This document shows, piece after piece, positions 44,799 to 54,632 of a stretch of DNA of 64,000 nt. The stretch spans positions 310,001-374,000 of the forward strand of contig JAWKOD010000003.1 in the NCBI GenBank assembly GCA_041391385.1, in the 5' to 3' direction. Positions within the stretch are counted from its first letter, which is position 1. The number at the start of each line of letters is the position of its first letter. A program made the translations under genes and the position numbers. The notes beneath the pieces were generated by a model that ran no database searches, was not told where the DNA came from, and worked only from the letters and a program-made list of their open reading frames with translations. Source of the stretch: CANIGN01 sp041391385. GTDB taxonomy: Bacteria > Bdellovibrionota > UBA2428.

Positions 44799-45398
44799 TT
44801 ACGTAGCTTCGCCATCTATAAGCTTTTGAAGAAGTGGGGCTACAATTTTTTGAAGTTTTTCTAACTCCGGACCATTAAATGGTTCACAGTCACAAATATA
44901 ATGCATATATGTAATACCAAAAAGAAAGCTCGTAATGATGCCAGAGCGGGCACTTGCCCCATCGCCCCCAAGCCACTGGGCATAAGGATTTAAAAACTGG
45001 GCCTCAAACTGATCCCTTACTGTTTTATGAGAATCAGAATGCAAAGACCCTCGAATAAATAGCAACACATGCTGAAGCTGATCCCCGTCCTTAATCGGTG
45101 CTGTTACATATTTCGCAAGACGCTCGCCTAACTTAGCGCGATCAGACTTCATCATGTCCCAAAGTTTAAACTGCTGATCTATGCACCTTTTAAAGAGCTC
45201 TTCTTTAGAACCAAAGGTTCTCATAATATGAGACACGCTTGTTTCAGCCTGCTTTGCGATATCCTCAAGTCGAACTTGATCAAAATTCTTTAAAGCAAAG
45301 TACTTTCTCGCAAGTGAAAGTACTGTTTGATTAATTTTTTCAATCTCCTGGGGAGTCCGTGGTGTTTTACTTTTAGAGCTAACTGAATCTGAATCCAT
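44799..45398 (-). CDS. TetR-family transcriptional regulator
   Basis: A 199-residue regulator. A helix-turn-helix spans about 35-65 with VRLEDIAKQAETSVSHIMRTFGSKEELFKRC, quoted here only as the FGSKEELF segment. A ligand domain of helices follows, with three cysteines. The first 20 residues are Ser/Thr-rich. It lies 44 bases before the acyltransferase in the same direction and may control it or the DUF3095 gene; no operator was found. Confidence 0.82.
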   Translation of the reverse strand: MDSDSVSSKSKTPRTPQEIEKINQTVLSLARKYFALKNFDQVRLEDIAKQAETSVSHIMRTFGSKEELFKRCIDQQFKLWDMMKSDRAKLGERLAKYVTAPIKDGDQLQHVLLFIRGSLHSDSHKTVRDQFEAQFLNPYAQWLGGDGASARSGIITSFLFGITYMHYICDCEPFNGPELEKLQKIVAPLLQKLIDGEAT

Positions 45399-45435
45399 TC
45401 CTTATTCTCTCAACAAGAATCTTCAAAACAAGCCG

Positions 45436-46650
45436 TCAAAAATCCTTCAGCTCATTTTTTTTCATCTGCGCCTTTAGTTGAATTGCGGCGAGCGCATAGC
45501 CCCCATCAGCACCATCTACAAAATGCACGTGCTGTGCATCTCTATTAAAAATCAAGCATGTCATCAGGGCAGAACTCGAAGAATGAACTCCATATACTAA
45601 TTTAGCGTCACGCCTTTTAGATTCAAGACAGGCAAGAAGCGCTCGCTTTTGAGCTCCACTTAAATCAAACACAAAGCGTAGCGAATCGTCAAACTTCCAG
45701 TAATCAGAATGCTCAACTACTTTTTTCTTATAGAGGCCCCAATCAACACTTCCTCTTTTTATTTTTAAGGCCATCAATAAAAAACCCGCAAAGATTTCAC
45801 ACAGAAGTTTGCTCCAATATCTAAAGCGCTGAAGAAAAGGCTTTCCTTCTGTATGAATAGCAACTTCAACATTAAGCCCACTCAACCGTGTATTTAGCTT
45901 TAACTTAGATTCAATCGCTGGGCTCACTTGATTCTTATCACCACAGATTATGGAAATTTCTTCAATAAGCTCCTGATATATTTGCGCGTTCTCTTCCAAA
46001 TTTTTACTCTGAGCCCGAATAAGAACTGTTAATATTTCACCATTGCTAGAAGGTATGGCATCCCAACGACACTCAAGCCCCTGTAAGATATCTCCATGCT
46101 CCAAGCAACTTTCTACAGACGGACTCAATAAATACTCTGGATACTTTTCTGACTTAATTCTAGATTCCGCCTCGTAAAAACCGTCTCCTACAAATAAAGC
46201 TATGGAAAGGTCTTGAGAGAGAGCATATTTAGCTACCTTAAATGCAAACCCCTCACTCTGAAGCTCAGCCACATTTAAGCAAGCAACTCTCAATTCAAGA
46301 CCATAGGAGTTTTGAGCTAAACTCTGAACTGACTGTAGAGCAAAAGCCACTCTCTCGCTGAACTCTTTGTAAATTAAAAAAGTTGCCCCATCTCCTCCAA
46401 ACACGTAAGGAACTTGCAGCTTTGCTTTCAAGGCATTTGTTACTGCTGTGATACAGGCTGCACCAACAAAATTTACTTCCTTGTATTTTCCATCTTTAAT
46501 GGCCTTCGTAGAAGAGCGCACATCACACACAAAAAGCACCCAGCCTTGAGGCACTTCTCTATACAATGAAGCATCACAAATTCGCTTATAATCATGAATC
46601 GGCTCTAAGTTTTTATAAAATCCCAAATTAACCTGCTCCTTAGATGCCAT
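45436..46650 (-). CDS. DUF3095 protein with a class III nucleotidyl-cyclase-like domain
   Basis: The 404 residues have the DUF3095 pattern. VLFVCDVRSSTKAI at about residues 38-51 and VFGGDGATFLI near 93-103 resemble the metal-binding and substrate motifs of class III adenylate/guanylate cyclases. A C-terminal domain (about 290-400) with KRALLACLESKR is also typical of the family. Whether it makes a cyclic nucleotide is not known, and the residues that choose the base are not clear. It precedes the TetR gene by 37 bases on the same strand. Confidence 0.8.
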   Translation of the reverse strand: MASKEQVNLGFYKNLEPIHDYKRICDASLYREVPQGWVLFVCDVRSSTKAIKDGKYKEVNFVGAACITAVTNALKAKLQVPYVFGGDGATFLIYKEFSERVAFALQSVQSLAQNSYGLELRVACLNVAELQSEGFAFKVAKYALSQDLSIALFVGDGFYEAESRIKSEKYPEYLLSPSVESCLEHGDILQGLECRWDAIPSSNGEILTVLIRAQSKNLEENAQIYQELIEEISIICGDKNQVSPAIESKLKLNTRLSGLNVEVAIHTEGKPFLQRFRYWSKLLCEIFAGFLLMALKIKRGSVDWGLYKKKVVEHSDYWKFDDSLRFVFDLSGAQKRALLACLESKRRDAKLVYGVHSSSSALMTCLIFNRDAQHVHFVDGADGGYALAAIQLKAQMKKNELKDF

Positions 46651-46739
46651 TTTTACTCCCCTGCCTCGATACTCCTAGATTATAGCGACTAAAACATTTT
46701 ATTTGGTTCTAGATAAAAAAAAACCTATACCTATTACCC

Positions 46740-47603
46740 ATGTTTCAAATTGAGAAAGAATCCCCGCTTAGACTTCCTATAATTGAAAAAATACTAAAAG
46801 ATTCAAGAGCTATTAGCTTAGAAGGCTTTTCTTCTAGCCCGGGCGAAAAACCAAAAATTTTAAGTTCCGAGCACAAAAGCGGGTTCAATGACATCGTCAC
46901 AGAATATGACCAAAAAGTAGAAGACTTTATAGTCAGCCAACTCAAAGAAAAATTTCCCGGCGAAGCTATTTTGGGTGAAGAATCTGCCTATAAAATTAAA
47001 GAAAAACCCTCAGACGAAACCTTTGCTAAAGAAGAACTCCTCTGGGTTCTAGACCCCATTGACGGGACAGCAAACTACTCCAGGTCCTACCCCTATTTTT
47101 GTACAACTCTTGCCTTACTTCAAAAAATTGAAGGCAGGTTTAAAGTCGTTATCGGAGCCACCCTCGATCCTGTTCGCAATGAATTCTTCCATGCCTCACT
47201 TGGAATGGGTGCTTTTTTAAACGGAGAAAAAATATCTGTAAGTGCAGCAAGTGAATTTCAAAAAGCCCTTTTTGTTACGGGTTTTGCAGCAGAAAGACAC
47301 ACTCAAAAAGATCTTGTTTTTAAGCGCTTCATTGAACTCACTAGAAAGTCTCTGGGCGTAAGACGAACTGGTGCGGCTGCCCTTGATCTCGCCTATATCG
47401 CCTGTGGAAGACTCGATAGTTATTGGGAGTGTGGCCTCAGTGCATGGGATGTAGCTGCAGGTTCCTTACTCGTTCGAGAAGCTGGAGGCGTTGTTTCACA
47501 CTTTGAGAGAAGCGAAGAATGGTCAACGTGGACGGGAGAAATCTTGGCCTCGAACAAGCTCATGCATTCACAGGTATTAGCCGAGCTCCAAAGAATTGAA
47601 TAA
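46740..47603 (+). CDS. Inositol monophosphatase family protein
   Basis: A 287-residue Mg-dependent phosphatase. Motifs in order: GEAILGEESAY (metal Glu), LWVLDPIDGTANYSRSYP (metal Asps) and SAWDVAAGSLLVREAGG. The substrate could be inositol phosphate, 3'-phosphoadenosine 5'-phosphate, or fructose-1,6-bisphosphate, since SuhB-, CysQ- and GlpX-like members share these motifs. An aldolase at 55.7 kb makes a bisphosphatase role possible, which is inference. Convergent with lptD. Confidence 0.87.
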   Translation: MFQIEKESPLRLPIIEKILKDSRAISLEGFSSSPGEKPKILSSEHKSGFNDIVTEYDQKVEDFIVSQLKEKFPGEAILGEESAYKIKEKPSDETFAKEELLWVLDPIDGTANYSRSYPYFCTTLALLQKIEGRFKVVIGATLDPVRNEFFHASLGMGAFLNGEKISVSAASEFQKALFVTGFAAERHTQKDLVFKRFIELTRKSLGVRRTGAAALDLAYIACGRLDSYWECGLSAWDVAAGSLLVREAGGVVSHFERSEEWSTWTGEILASNKLMHSQVLAELQRIE

Positions 47604-47627
47604 ACTTTCTAAAAAAATTCTTTAGTA

Positions 47628-49799
47628 TTAGCTTTCGGGTGTTGATTTAAGAATGTCATCGCGCTTCTTAATCGATTCAGAATATAGAACTTGTATACTT
47701 GGTGAATATTCAAAATCGTTATCGCCCAAGCGTCTCCTTAAACCCAGATCAAAGCGCCAACACTTAGAAGCACTTAAATACGAAAGAAAATATTTTTGTT
47801 CAAGTAGCTGCTGCTCTCTACGATCATAGTTCTGTGAAGTTGCTAGCTCAAAAGGTCCAAGTTTCTTAAGTCTTATTTCACCACCGACGTTATCAATATC
47901 AGGCCTTATGCTTTGGTAAAGAACGAATGCAAAATACTTTTCGTTCCACAAAATATCATTTTGCATATCAAGATCAGCTGTCTCGTAATCCCAAGAGATC
48001 TGTGAGCTTAACTGAAAGTTATAAAGATAGCCCTGCATGTTGACTAAAATCTTACCAGGCTCCTTTGTTATTAAATCGTATTCATGAGCAACCTTAAGAT
48101 ATAAAACTTCTCGAATTTCATTTGCTGCCGAAAACTTTCCTAAAAGTTGTGTCTTAAAACCATAATTTAATAAATGATGTTCTCGGAGACGCTTTTCACT
48201 TTCTTCGGTACCGAGTCGTATATCCTCTAGACCCCCATCATGCACATCAAAGCGAGTAGCTGTTGAACTACACACTCCATTGGGACAATCCTTAAAAAAG
48301 TCATGACCCGACCTCAAGTCCTCGGGAGCATAGGAATACTCTACAAAAGGCGTAAGCACGTGCTTAATGCGCGGCAATCCATCAAAATCGACATCCCAGA
48401 TTCTTGAGAGGTCACCCTCTAAACTTTGTTGAAATACAAAACGAGATCTTGTTGCTGTATCTGAATCAATTTTAGAAGGGAATTTATAATAATCACCTCG
48501 ATAGTGTACGCTACTGACACTTCTTATATAATCAAGGCTAAGAGGTAAAGAGAGGTCAACAAGGCCGCTGTAGCGATCACCAGAGGCAATGAAACCACTG
48601 TTAGGATCTGTTGCAAGTGCGTTCGAGAAATCGCCATTTTCCAATCTCCGAACACTTAACATTTCAATACGAGTAGCTCCCAATAGAGTATTTTCAAACA
48701 ACGAAATGTAAGGAGTTCCTGCCTTTATATGCGGAAGAGTCCAACTTGCATTCCCACGGGAATCTATCACTCGATCTAAATTATCCTGAGGCATTCTCAC
48801 TCCAGCAAAGAGCGAAAAGTTCTCGTATTGGGACTCTAAAAATAAATCATTTGAAAGTGTTGGGAGTCGCGACTCAGGACTATCATCTTCAAAATTTTGA
48901 GACATCTCGACATCGCTTATAAAATCGCCTCTAGCCAAGAAAGCCCAGTTTTTAAACAACTGAAACCTACCACCATAGTGAATCCCATAGCGATCCTGAA
49001 ACCACTGCGACTCACTCGGCGTTCTGATCCAAGAAGTATTTGAAGTTAAAAAACTATAATCAGAAAATCTATACCGAGATTCCAGCGCATTACGGTGCCC
49101 CCCCCGACTCATGTAACGATAATCATAGGTAAAATCCATGTAGTCCGTAGGTGCATAGTAAAACGGGATACCAATCTGAGCTCCAAGGGCTGTCGAAAAT
49201 TTAAAGTAAGGAATCAAAAAACCTGTAAAGCGCTTATCTTGGGCTGGGTAATAAACAACAGGAAGATAAAAAACAGGAATATCTTTAACAGCAATAAGGG
49301 CATGATGTATTTCAGCATAACGCTCGGTATTCACTCGAATTCGGTCGCCCGTTAAACTCCATGAAGGAGGGCAATCTTGGCAAAAAGAAATTTTTGCAAT
49401 TTTTGCTTCGTAAACCTGCTCAGACTCTCTTTTGATTTCTCGGCCTTCCAACTGAAAAGCTCCAGCGCGCTTAACAATCGCATCATAAAAAACTCCGAGT
49501 CCCGATTTCATGTTGAACTTAACGCCCTTAGCTTCAATCTCCAAAGGCCCCTGCTTAAAGAGCACTTTCCCTGAGCACTCAACATCTCCACTGTTTGGAT
49601 CAATAACAAGCTTATCCGCAAAAAGCTCTCTATCTCCAAGCTTAAGCTTTACATGCCCTTCAACTTCTGTTTTTTGAGTTTCTAAATTAGTCGAATATTT
49701 TTCTGCCTCGAATTGAATTAAATCCGAAAAGTTTTGAGCTCGAAGCAACGGTAAAAGGCAGAAAGAGGCTATGAGCGCAATCAAGCCCCTTTGTTTCAT
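47628..49799 (-). CDS. lptD: LPS-assembly outer-membrane protein LptD
   Basis: The 723-residue protein inserts LPS into the outer leaflet with LptE. It has a signal peptide (residues 1-21, ending LRA), an OstA/LptA-like jellyroll domain (about 30-140, with VEGHVKLKLGD and ECSGKVLFKQG), then the LptD beta-barrel from about 190 (YLPVVYYPAQDKRFTGFLIP). Cys in FCQDCP and DCPNGVC may form the disulfides known to be required. It ends a long minus-strand run of envelope and core genes. Confidence 0.93.
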   Translation of the reverse strand: MKQRGLIALIASFCLLPLLRAQNFSDLIQFEAEKYSTNLETQKTEVEGHVKLKLGDRELFADKLVIDPNSGDVECSGKVLFKQGPLEIEAKGVKFNMKSGLGVFYDAIVKRAGAFQLEGREIKRESEQVYEAKIAKISFCQDCPPSWSLTGDRIRVNTERYAEIHHALIAVKDIPVFYLPVVYYPAQDKRFTGFLIPYFKFSTALGAQIGIPFYYAPTDYMDFTYDYRYMSRGGHRNALESRYRFSDYSFLTSNTSWIRTPSESQWFQDRYGIHYGGRFQLFKNWAFLARGDFISDVEMSQNFEDDSPESRLPTLSNDLFLESQYENFSLFAGVRMPQDNLDRVIDSRGNASWTLPHIKAGTPYISLFENTLLGATRIEMLSVRRLENGDFSNALATDPNSGFIASGDRYSGLVDLSLPLSLDYIRSVSSVHYRGDYYKFPSKIDSDTATRSRFVFQQSLEGDLSRIWDVDFDGLPRIKHVLTPFVEYSYAPEDLRSGHDFFKDCPNGVCSSTATRFDVHDGGLEDIRLGTEESEKRLREHHLLNYGFKTQLLGKFSAANEIREVLYLKVAHEYDLITKEPGKILVNMQGYLYNFQLSSQISWDYETADLDMQNDILWNEKYFAFVLYQSIRPDIDNVGGEIRLKKLGPFELATSQNYDRREQQLLEQKYFLSYLSASKCWRFDLGLRRRLGDNDFEYSPSIQVLYSESIKKRDDILKSTPES

Positions 49800-49802
49800 C
49801 GA

Positions 49803-50657
49803 TTAGCCTCTAAAAAAATTTAAGATTTTTGTAACTTCTTCCTTAAGCTGACGACGATCTGTAATTTGATCAATCATCCCGTGCTCAAGTAAAAACTCAG
49901 CACGCTGGAAGCCCTCAGGAAGTTGTTGGTTAATCGTTTGTTGTATCACTCGAGGGCCAGCAAAGCCGACAAGGGCCTTAGGTTCAGAAATATGAAAATC
50001 ACCTAACATTGCAAAAGAGGCGGCAACTCCTCCAGTTGTTGGGTCCGTAAGAATTGACAGATACGGTTGCTTACATTTTTTCTTATACTTTTCCAAAACA
50101 GCTGCGGTCTTTGCCATTTGCATAAGAGATAAAATCCCTTCCTGCATTCTAGCTCCACCTGAAGATTGAAATATAATAGCGGGGCGTTTTTTCTGAAGTG
50201 CACGTTCAAACAAGCGAGCAACTTTTTCGCCCACAACCATTCCCATAGAACCACCCATAAAGAAAAACTCAAAGCTGCCCACTTCAACAGGAATCTTATG
50301 AATCGTAGCGCTTCCAGAAACAAATGCATCCTTAAGGCCCGATTTTTTTTGAGCCGCCTCTAAACGTTGGGGATACGGCTTAGAATCAACAAAACCAAGA
50401 ACATCTGTAGTTTCTAAGTTCTTATCTTTTTCAACAAAGGAGCCTTCGTCTACAAGGAGTTCAATACGACGATGCGCCGTAACTCGAAAATGAAAACTAC
50501 ATTCTGTGCAAACATCAAAATTATTCTGAAGAACAGAACGCTGTAAAATACTGCTGCACTGATCACACTTTATCCAGTATCCTTCAGGAGCCGTAAAGGG
50601 ATGACTCTCCGGATCTTTAGGAGAGCGTATACCCGGTGTCTTCTTCTCTAGAAACAT
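49803..50657 (-). CDS. accD: Acetyl-CoA carboxylase carboxyltransferase beta subunit
   Basis: Transfers CO2 from biotin to acetyl-CoA with AccA. A four-Cys zinc ribbon (Cys31, Cys34, Cys50, Cys53) is followed by the crotonase-type carboxyltransferase domain with GGSMGMVVGEK, QSSGGARMQEG, TDPTTGGVAASFAM and GFAGPRVIQQT. Length (284) is normal. It stands upstream of lptD by three bases. Confidence 0.96.
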   Translation of the reverse strand: MFLEKKTPGIRSPKDPESHPFTAPEGYWIKCDQCSSILQRSVLQNNFDVCTECSFHFRVTAHRRIELLVDEGSFVEKDKNLETTDVLGFVDSKPYPQRLEAAQKKSGLKDAFVSGSATIHKIPVEVGSFEFFFMGGSMGMVVGEKVARLFERALQKKRPAIIFQSSGGARMQEGILSLMQMAKTAAVLEKYKKKCKQPYLSILTDPTTGGVAASFAMLGDFHISEPKALVGFAGPRVIQQTINQQLPEGFQRAEFLLEHGMIDQITDRRQLKEEVTKILNFFRG

Positions 50658-50720
50658 AAAACGCCAGCCTACGGCGCCGTAGCGTGCAAGGCAAGCCTAA
50701 CAAGGCGCATTAATTAAAGA

Positions 50721-51548
50721 CTAATCACTCTTCCCAGAGCTTAAAAGCTCATAGGCTTCATCTCGGCTTAAGCCACTCAATTTTGCCAAAAGTTTTGCCG
50801 CTTGAGAGGGGCTCGCTTTTCGAAATTCTACAAGATCTGAGGCTTCAACTTGTGAGCTCGTCGAGGCTTTCCCTAAGCCTTCAACTACAAAAGTAAGCTC
50901 ACCCACCTGTTCGCTCTTCAGCTTTTCTTCAAAAAAGGCCTTTAGCTCGGCCACGTTCCCCTGAATGTATTCCTCGTGCTCTTTAGTCATCTCACGAAGG
51001 CATATAATCTTTGCATCCTTCAAATGAGATTCGCTTAACGCCTCAAGAGTTGAAAGAACATTGTGTTTTGACTCAAAAAAAATAAGTGTTTTTGAGGCGC
51101 AATGCTCTTCAAAAAAGTCTTTCTTTACTTTCTTGGGGGTAAATCCCAAAAAACTTGTTGGATTGCCAAAACCACCCGTCATCTGCAGCGCAAGAGTTAG
51201 AGCACTCGCGCCCGGCAAAGCTGTTACCTTGATCTTATGATGCCTGGCGCTTTTTACGATCCAAGAACCTGGATCATTCACTGCTGGAGTTCCAGCGTCA
51301 GTAACTAAGGCCCATCTGCCATTTAACTTTTCAAACAATTTTTGATAATCAGCATCTCGCTCTTTATTAGAGTCAAAGCTCTGAATTTCACAGCTAAGAT
51401 CCAAGCCAGCCCATCTACAAAAATCTCTAAACTTGCGCGTATCTTCGGCTAATACTCCGTCTACAACCTGAAGCGCTTTTTTCACGCGGAAGCTCATGTC
51501 TTCCGCATTTCCTATAGGTAGAGCTACGACAATTAATTCTTTGAGCAT
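50721..51548 (-). CDS. rsmI: 16S rRNA 2'-O-ribose C1402 methyltransferase RsmI
   Basis: Methylates the 2'-OH of C1402 in 16S rRNA. The ATG at 51548 yields LIVVALPIGNAEDMSFRV as the tetrapyrrole-methylase fold start, then VLAEDTRK, VTDAGTPAVNDPG and ALPGASALTLALQMTGG. A longer start would extend into the preceding rhodanese gene. It overlaps that gene's stop by one base (TAATG). The family's C-terminal helical part is present (ASPSQAAKLLAKLSGLSRDE). Confidence 0.93.
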   Translation of the reverse strand: MLKELIVVALPIGNAEDMSFRVKKALQVVDGVLAEDTRKFRDFCRWAGLDLSCEIQSFDSNKERDADYQKLFEKLNGRWALVTDAGTPAVNDPGSWIVKSARHHKIKVTALPGASALTLALQMTGGFGNPTSFLGFTPKKVKKDFFEEHCASKTLIFFESKHNVLSTLEALSESHLKDAKIICLREMTKEHEEYIQGNVAELKAFFEEKLKSEQVGELTFVVEGLGKASTSSQVEASDLVEFRKASPSQAAKLLAKLSGLSRDEAYELLSSGKSD

Positions 51549-51892
51549 TATTTTTCTACGGGAAGAGCCTTTGCATTCCAAAGCAACATTCCACCTTGCA
51601 TATTATAAACTTCTTTAAAGCCTAAAGCCTGAGCATATGCCGTTGCTTTTCCTGATCTTCCACCACTTCTACAAATAAAGGCGATGGGCTTCTCTTTGTC
51701 CCAAGTTTCAACAAGTTTTTGAAACTCTGTTTCGAGCGTTACAAGCTCAGCCCCTGCAATGTGACCTAGTTCCCCAGAGTATTCATCTGGTCGACGCACA
51801 TCTATCAGTCGTAATTGAGCTTTATTCTCGAGTAATGTCTCTGGGCTAATCTCCCAAAAACCTTCCGTATTTTGAGTCTTGTTTTGTATCAC
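51548..51892 (-). CDS. Single-domain rhodanese-like sulfurtransferase
   Basis: A 114-residue rhodanese domain. LIDVRRPDEYSGELGHIAGA is the entry motif, and CRSGGRSGKA is the active-site loop with the catalytic Cys. It carries sulfur as a persulfide between partners; the acceptor is unknown. No signal peptide, so cytosolic. One-base overlap with rsmI. Confidence 0.92.
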   Translation of the reverse strand: MIQNKTQNTEGFWEISPETLLENKAQLRLIDVRRPDEYSGELGHIAGAELVTLETEFQKLVETWDKEKPIAFICRSGGRSGKATAYAQALGFKEVYNMQGGMLLWNAKALPVEK

Positions 51893-51911
51893 AAACTAAG
51901 ATTGGAGGTTT

Positions 51912-52790
51912 TTACCTCACTCTGTCAAGCTTCTCATCTGGCAGGAAATTAAAACAAAACACGCTTCCTGGAACTAGTGAAATTACAAAAGTAAAATCAA
52001 AGTTTCCGTTAAAGGATGGTCCAAAAAGGTCAGGTGGAGGGTTGGGGAAAGCTCGAACCTCAAGAATAGAGTCTTTTGCCGCTTTATCTAATGCAGGTAT
52101 CCCAGAAGAACGATCAATTGAGACATTCGATACCGTGCCGTCTTTCTCTATAAAGATTCTAGTCACCGTCATATAGATACCCGTAGACATTTCCTTTTTT
52201 CTTTTGTCTGCGACCTTTCTCCAACGTGGGGTCCAAGCAGCAGCAATAGATTCTTTCATGCGATTTGCAAAACTGGCATAGATATATGCATTGGTATTTA
52301 GAATAGTCTTATCCGAAACCTTAATGGACGGATCCAAAAATTCATAAGTCCCTTTTTTAAATTTACTTTTCTCAGAAATTTTTAATTTTCTACCAAATGG
52401 GCCTTCTTTTAATCCCTTGATTTTCTTAGAGGTCATTTGCAAACTCTGCTCTATTCCGCGTACAGAACCTGAATTAGCAGCTCGCGTTTCTTCTTTTACA
52501 CGTTGAGTTTTTTCGCCTGAATAAGCTTTAACATCATCAGAGACTACAAGATCTTTCTCTTCAATCCATTCCGTATCGACTATTTTGGCTCGACTCATTA
52601 TTTTTTGAAGTTCCTCTGCCGTCACAGGTCTTACTTGCAGCATACGAGCTACTTCATTGCGAATAAGCTCTCTTCTAAAATGAATCTCCAGCAGAATAAG
52701 TCCGCCAATAATAAGAATATGAAAAAGAAGTGCCCCTACGGGGTACTTCCACTTAGACTTCTTCTTCTTGAGGAAAGATGGGTCGATCAT
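51912..52790 (-). CDS. TonB C-terminal-domain protein
   Basis: A 292-residue protein with a basic N-terminus, one membrane helix (about 17-36), a long charged periplasmic linker, and a C-terminal TonB-like fold with SASFANRMKESIAAAWTP-type sequence (as IYASFANRMKES), MTVTRIFIEKDGTVSNVS and ALDKAAKDSILEVRAFPNPP. It resembles TonB/TolA-like energy transducers. No ExbB/ExbD partner is in this window. It overlaps the end of truA by 38 bases; the GAAGG site supports the ATG at 52790. Confidence 0.85.
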   Translation of the reverse strand: MIDPSFLKKKKSKWKYPVGALLFHILIIGGLILLEIHFRRELIRNEVARMLQVRPVTAEELQKIMSRAKIVDTEWIEEKDLVVSDDVKAYSGEKTQRVKEETRAANSGSVRGIEQSLQMTSKKIKGLKEGPFGRKLKISEKSKFKKGTYEFLDPSIKVSDKTILNTNAYIYASFANRMKESIAAAWTPRWRKVADKRKKEMSTGIYMTVTRIFIEKDGTVSNVSIDRSSGIPALDKAAKDSILEVRAFPNPPPDLFGPSFNGNFDFTFVISLVPGSVFCFNFLPDEKLDRVR

Positions 52791-53604
52791 AATTTACCTT
52801 CACAAGAAAAAGCCCCTCTGCGGGTGCACAAAATAAACTTGGAATACGTGTTGAGGGTCCCTTGGACTGCTCCAAAAGTTTTGCAACAAAATCCCTTGGG
52901 CGTTTGTGTGTCGCAACCGCAAGGGATGCGCCAACCATGTTCCTAACCTGCTGTTTAAGAAAACCTCCACCTTCAAACTGAATACGAACAAGGCGACCAC
53001 GAGCTCCTTCACGAATCTCATCCTCACAGCTTACACGAATAATCTTGCGAACAGTAGACTTAACGGAATGTCCCGAACTCGCAAATGCTGCAAAATCCTT
53101 AGTTCCCTCTAAAATTTTAATCGTCTCTTTAAGTAAATCTAAATCAAAACGCTCTTTTTGAGAGAGCTCAGCAGGAATCCAATAGACACGACCCAAATCA
53201 AGAACGGGCTTTGTCATTTTAACAAGAACCCTATATTCATAAACCTTAGTCACTACAGAATCCAAAGCATCAAAACTCTCATCAACAATTACAAGATCTT
53301 TGACGCAAATACTTGGGGGCAACAATGAATTTAACCCCAGACGCAATCTACGAGCTTCATTTTTAAACTTAGCAAAAGTCGGTGAGGGAATATCAACATG
53401 CGCAACATACTCTTCTGCATGAACACCCGAGTCAGTTCTCCCACAACCACTTACTTTAATATCCTTACGGGTTGCTAGCAGTTTTTTAAAGGCTCTTTGA
53501 ATTGTTCGTTGGATAGAGGGATGTTTTCTCTCAATTTTTGCGCTTTGGGCCTGCCAGCCACAAAAATTACGGCCATCAAACTCTAGCCGGAGAGCAAAAC
53601 GCAT
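52753..53604 (-). CDS. truA: tRNA pseudouridine38-40 synthase TruA
   Basis: Modifies uridines in the tRNA anticodon arm. The start at the ATG at 53604 gives MRFALRLEFDGRNFCGWQ, the family start; a longer start would run into asd. The catalytic Asp58 is in GCGRTDSGVHA. The GGGFLKQQVRNMVGASLAV segment is also diagnostic. 283 residues. It lies two bases after asd and overlaps tonB. Confidence 0.95.
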   Translation of the reverse strand: MRFALRLEFDGRNFCGWQAQSAKIERKHPSIQRTIQRAFKKLLATRKDIKVSGCGRTDSGVHAEEYVAHVDIPSPTFAKFKNEARRLRLGLNSLLPPSICVKDLVIVDESFDALDSVVTKVYEYRVLVKMTKPVLDLGRVYWIPAELSQKERFDLDLLKETIKILEGTKDFAAFASSGHSVKSTVRKIIRVSCEDEIREGARGRLVRIQFEGGGFLKQQVRNMVGASLAVATHKRPRDFVAKLLEQSKGPSTRIPSLFCAPAEGLFLVKVNYDRPIFPQEEEV

Positions 53605-53606
53605 CC

Positions 53607-54605
53607 CTAAGCCTTTAGCTGTTCGTGAAGTTGTTGAAAGATTTGAAAGGCATTCCAAGCAGCTCCCTTAAGAAGCTGATCGCCAGAGAGCATCATGAGA
53701 ACTCTTTTTGGAACTATTGGGTCTTTTCTAAAGCGCCCTACAAGAACCTCACGCTTTCCATCTGCCTCAAGCGGCATAGGAAAATAATTTTGCTCCGGCA
53801 AATCAACCTTTCTTAGACCCGCCTGCTCTCGATAAAGATCGCGGAGTTCAGACAATGAAATATCGTTCTCTAAATCAATGACCACACTTTCTGTGTGTGC
53901 TCTTTCAACAGCAACTCTTATGCAAGTAATAGCAATGGGTAAGTTAGGAAGTTCAAGCATTTTACGCGTTTCTTCCATAACCTTAAACTCTTCCTCGTTA
54001 TAAGCAGCTGCCTCTACATCATTTCCGCGCACGGGAGAATTATGACTAATAACATTTCCACCCAAACGATAACCAAAAATAGAGGTGGAGACTTGAGCGT
54101 TTTTTTCAACTGCAAGCTGAGAGCGCAATTCAGCCAAACCCTCTTTGCCCGCTCCACTTGCTGCCTGATAGGTAGAAACAAACAATTGTTTAATACCATA
54201 GGGGCGCAATGGATTAAGCCCCGTGCACAAGATAGCCGCCGTGCAATTCGGATTAGCAAAAATTTTCTGCTCTTTTGATATAAGAGTTCCATTTACCTCG
54301 GGAACTACTAAGGGAACATTCTTATCCATACGATAAGCAGAAGAGTTATCAATCAGGTATTGATTCGCTTTAAGGCGTTCTCCTACAAATTTAGCTGAAT
54401 CGCTGCTAGCAGCATTAAAAATGAACTGACATTCGCTCAATTTTTCAGCGTCTTCTTCAATACTCCATTCACTTTCGGCTGCATTGCGCTTACGACGAAA
54501 CTTTAAAACTTCAAACTGATCTAAAAGATTTTCTTCTTTTAAAATTTTTAAAAACTCTTCGCCCACAAGTCCAGTGGCTCCAATAACAGCAATTTTGCTT
54601 TTCAT
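53607..54605 (-). CDS. asd: Aspartate-semialdehyde dehydrogenase
   Basis: Makes aspartate semialdehyde for the DAP/lysine, threonine and methionine pathways. The ATG at 54605 gives MKSKIAVIGATGLVGEEFLK with the NADP site; catalytic Cys121 is in FANPNCTAAIL. A QAASGAGKEGLAEL segment follows, and RVAVERAHTESV near 245-256. 332 residues, normal. AAAGGG precedes the ATG. The DAP enzymes using its product are at 39.7-42.1 kb. Confidence 0.95.
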   Translation of the reverse strand: MKSKIAVIGATGLVGEEFLKILKEENLLDQFEVLKFRRKRNAAESEWSIEEDAEKLSECQFIFNAASSDSAKFVGERLKANQYLIDNSSAYRMDKNVPLVVPEVNGTLISKEQKIFANPNCTAAILCTGLNPLRPYGIKQLFVSTYQAASGAGKEGLAELRSQLAVEKNAQVSTSIFGYRLGGNVISHNSPVRGNDVEAAAYNEEEFKVMEETRKMLELPNLPIAITCIRVAVERAHTESVVIDLENDISLSELRDLYREQAGLRKVDLPEQNYFPMPLEADGKREVLVGRFRKDPIVPKRVLMMLSGDQLLKGAAWNAFQIFQQLHEQLKA

Positions 54606-54632
54606 GTGAATCCCTTTCAAAAGTACGTGGTC

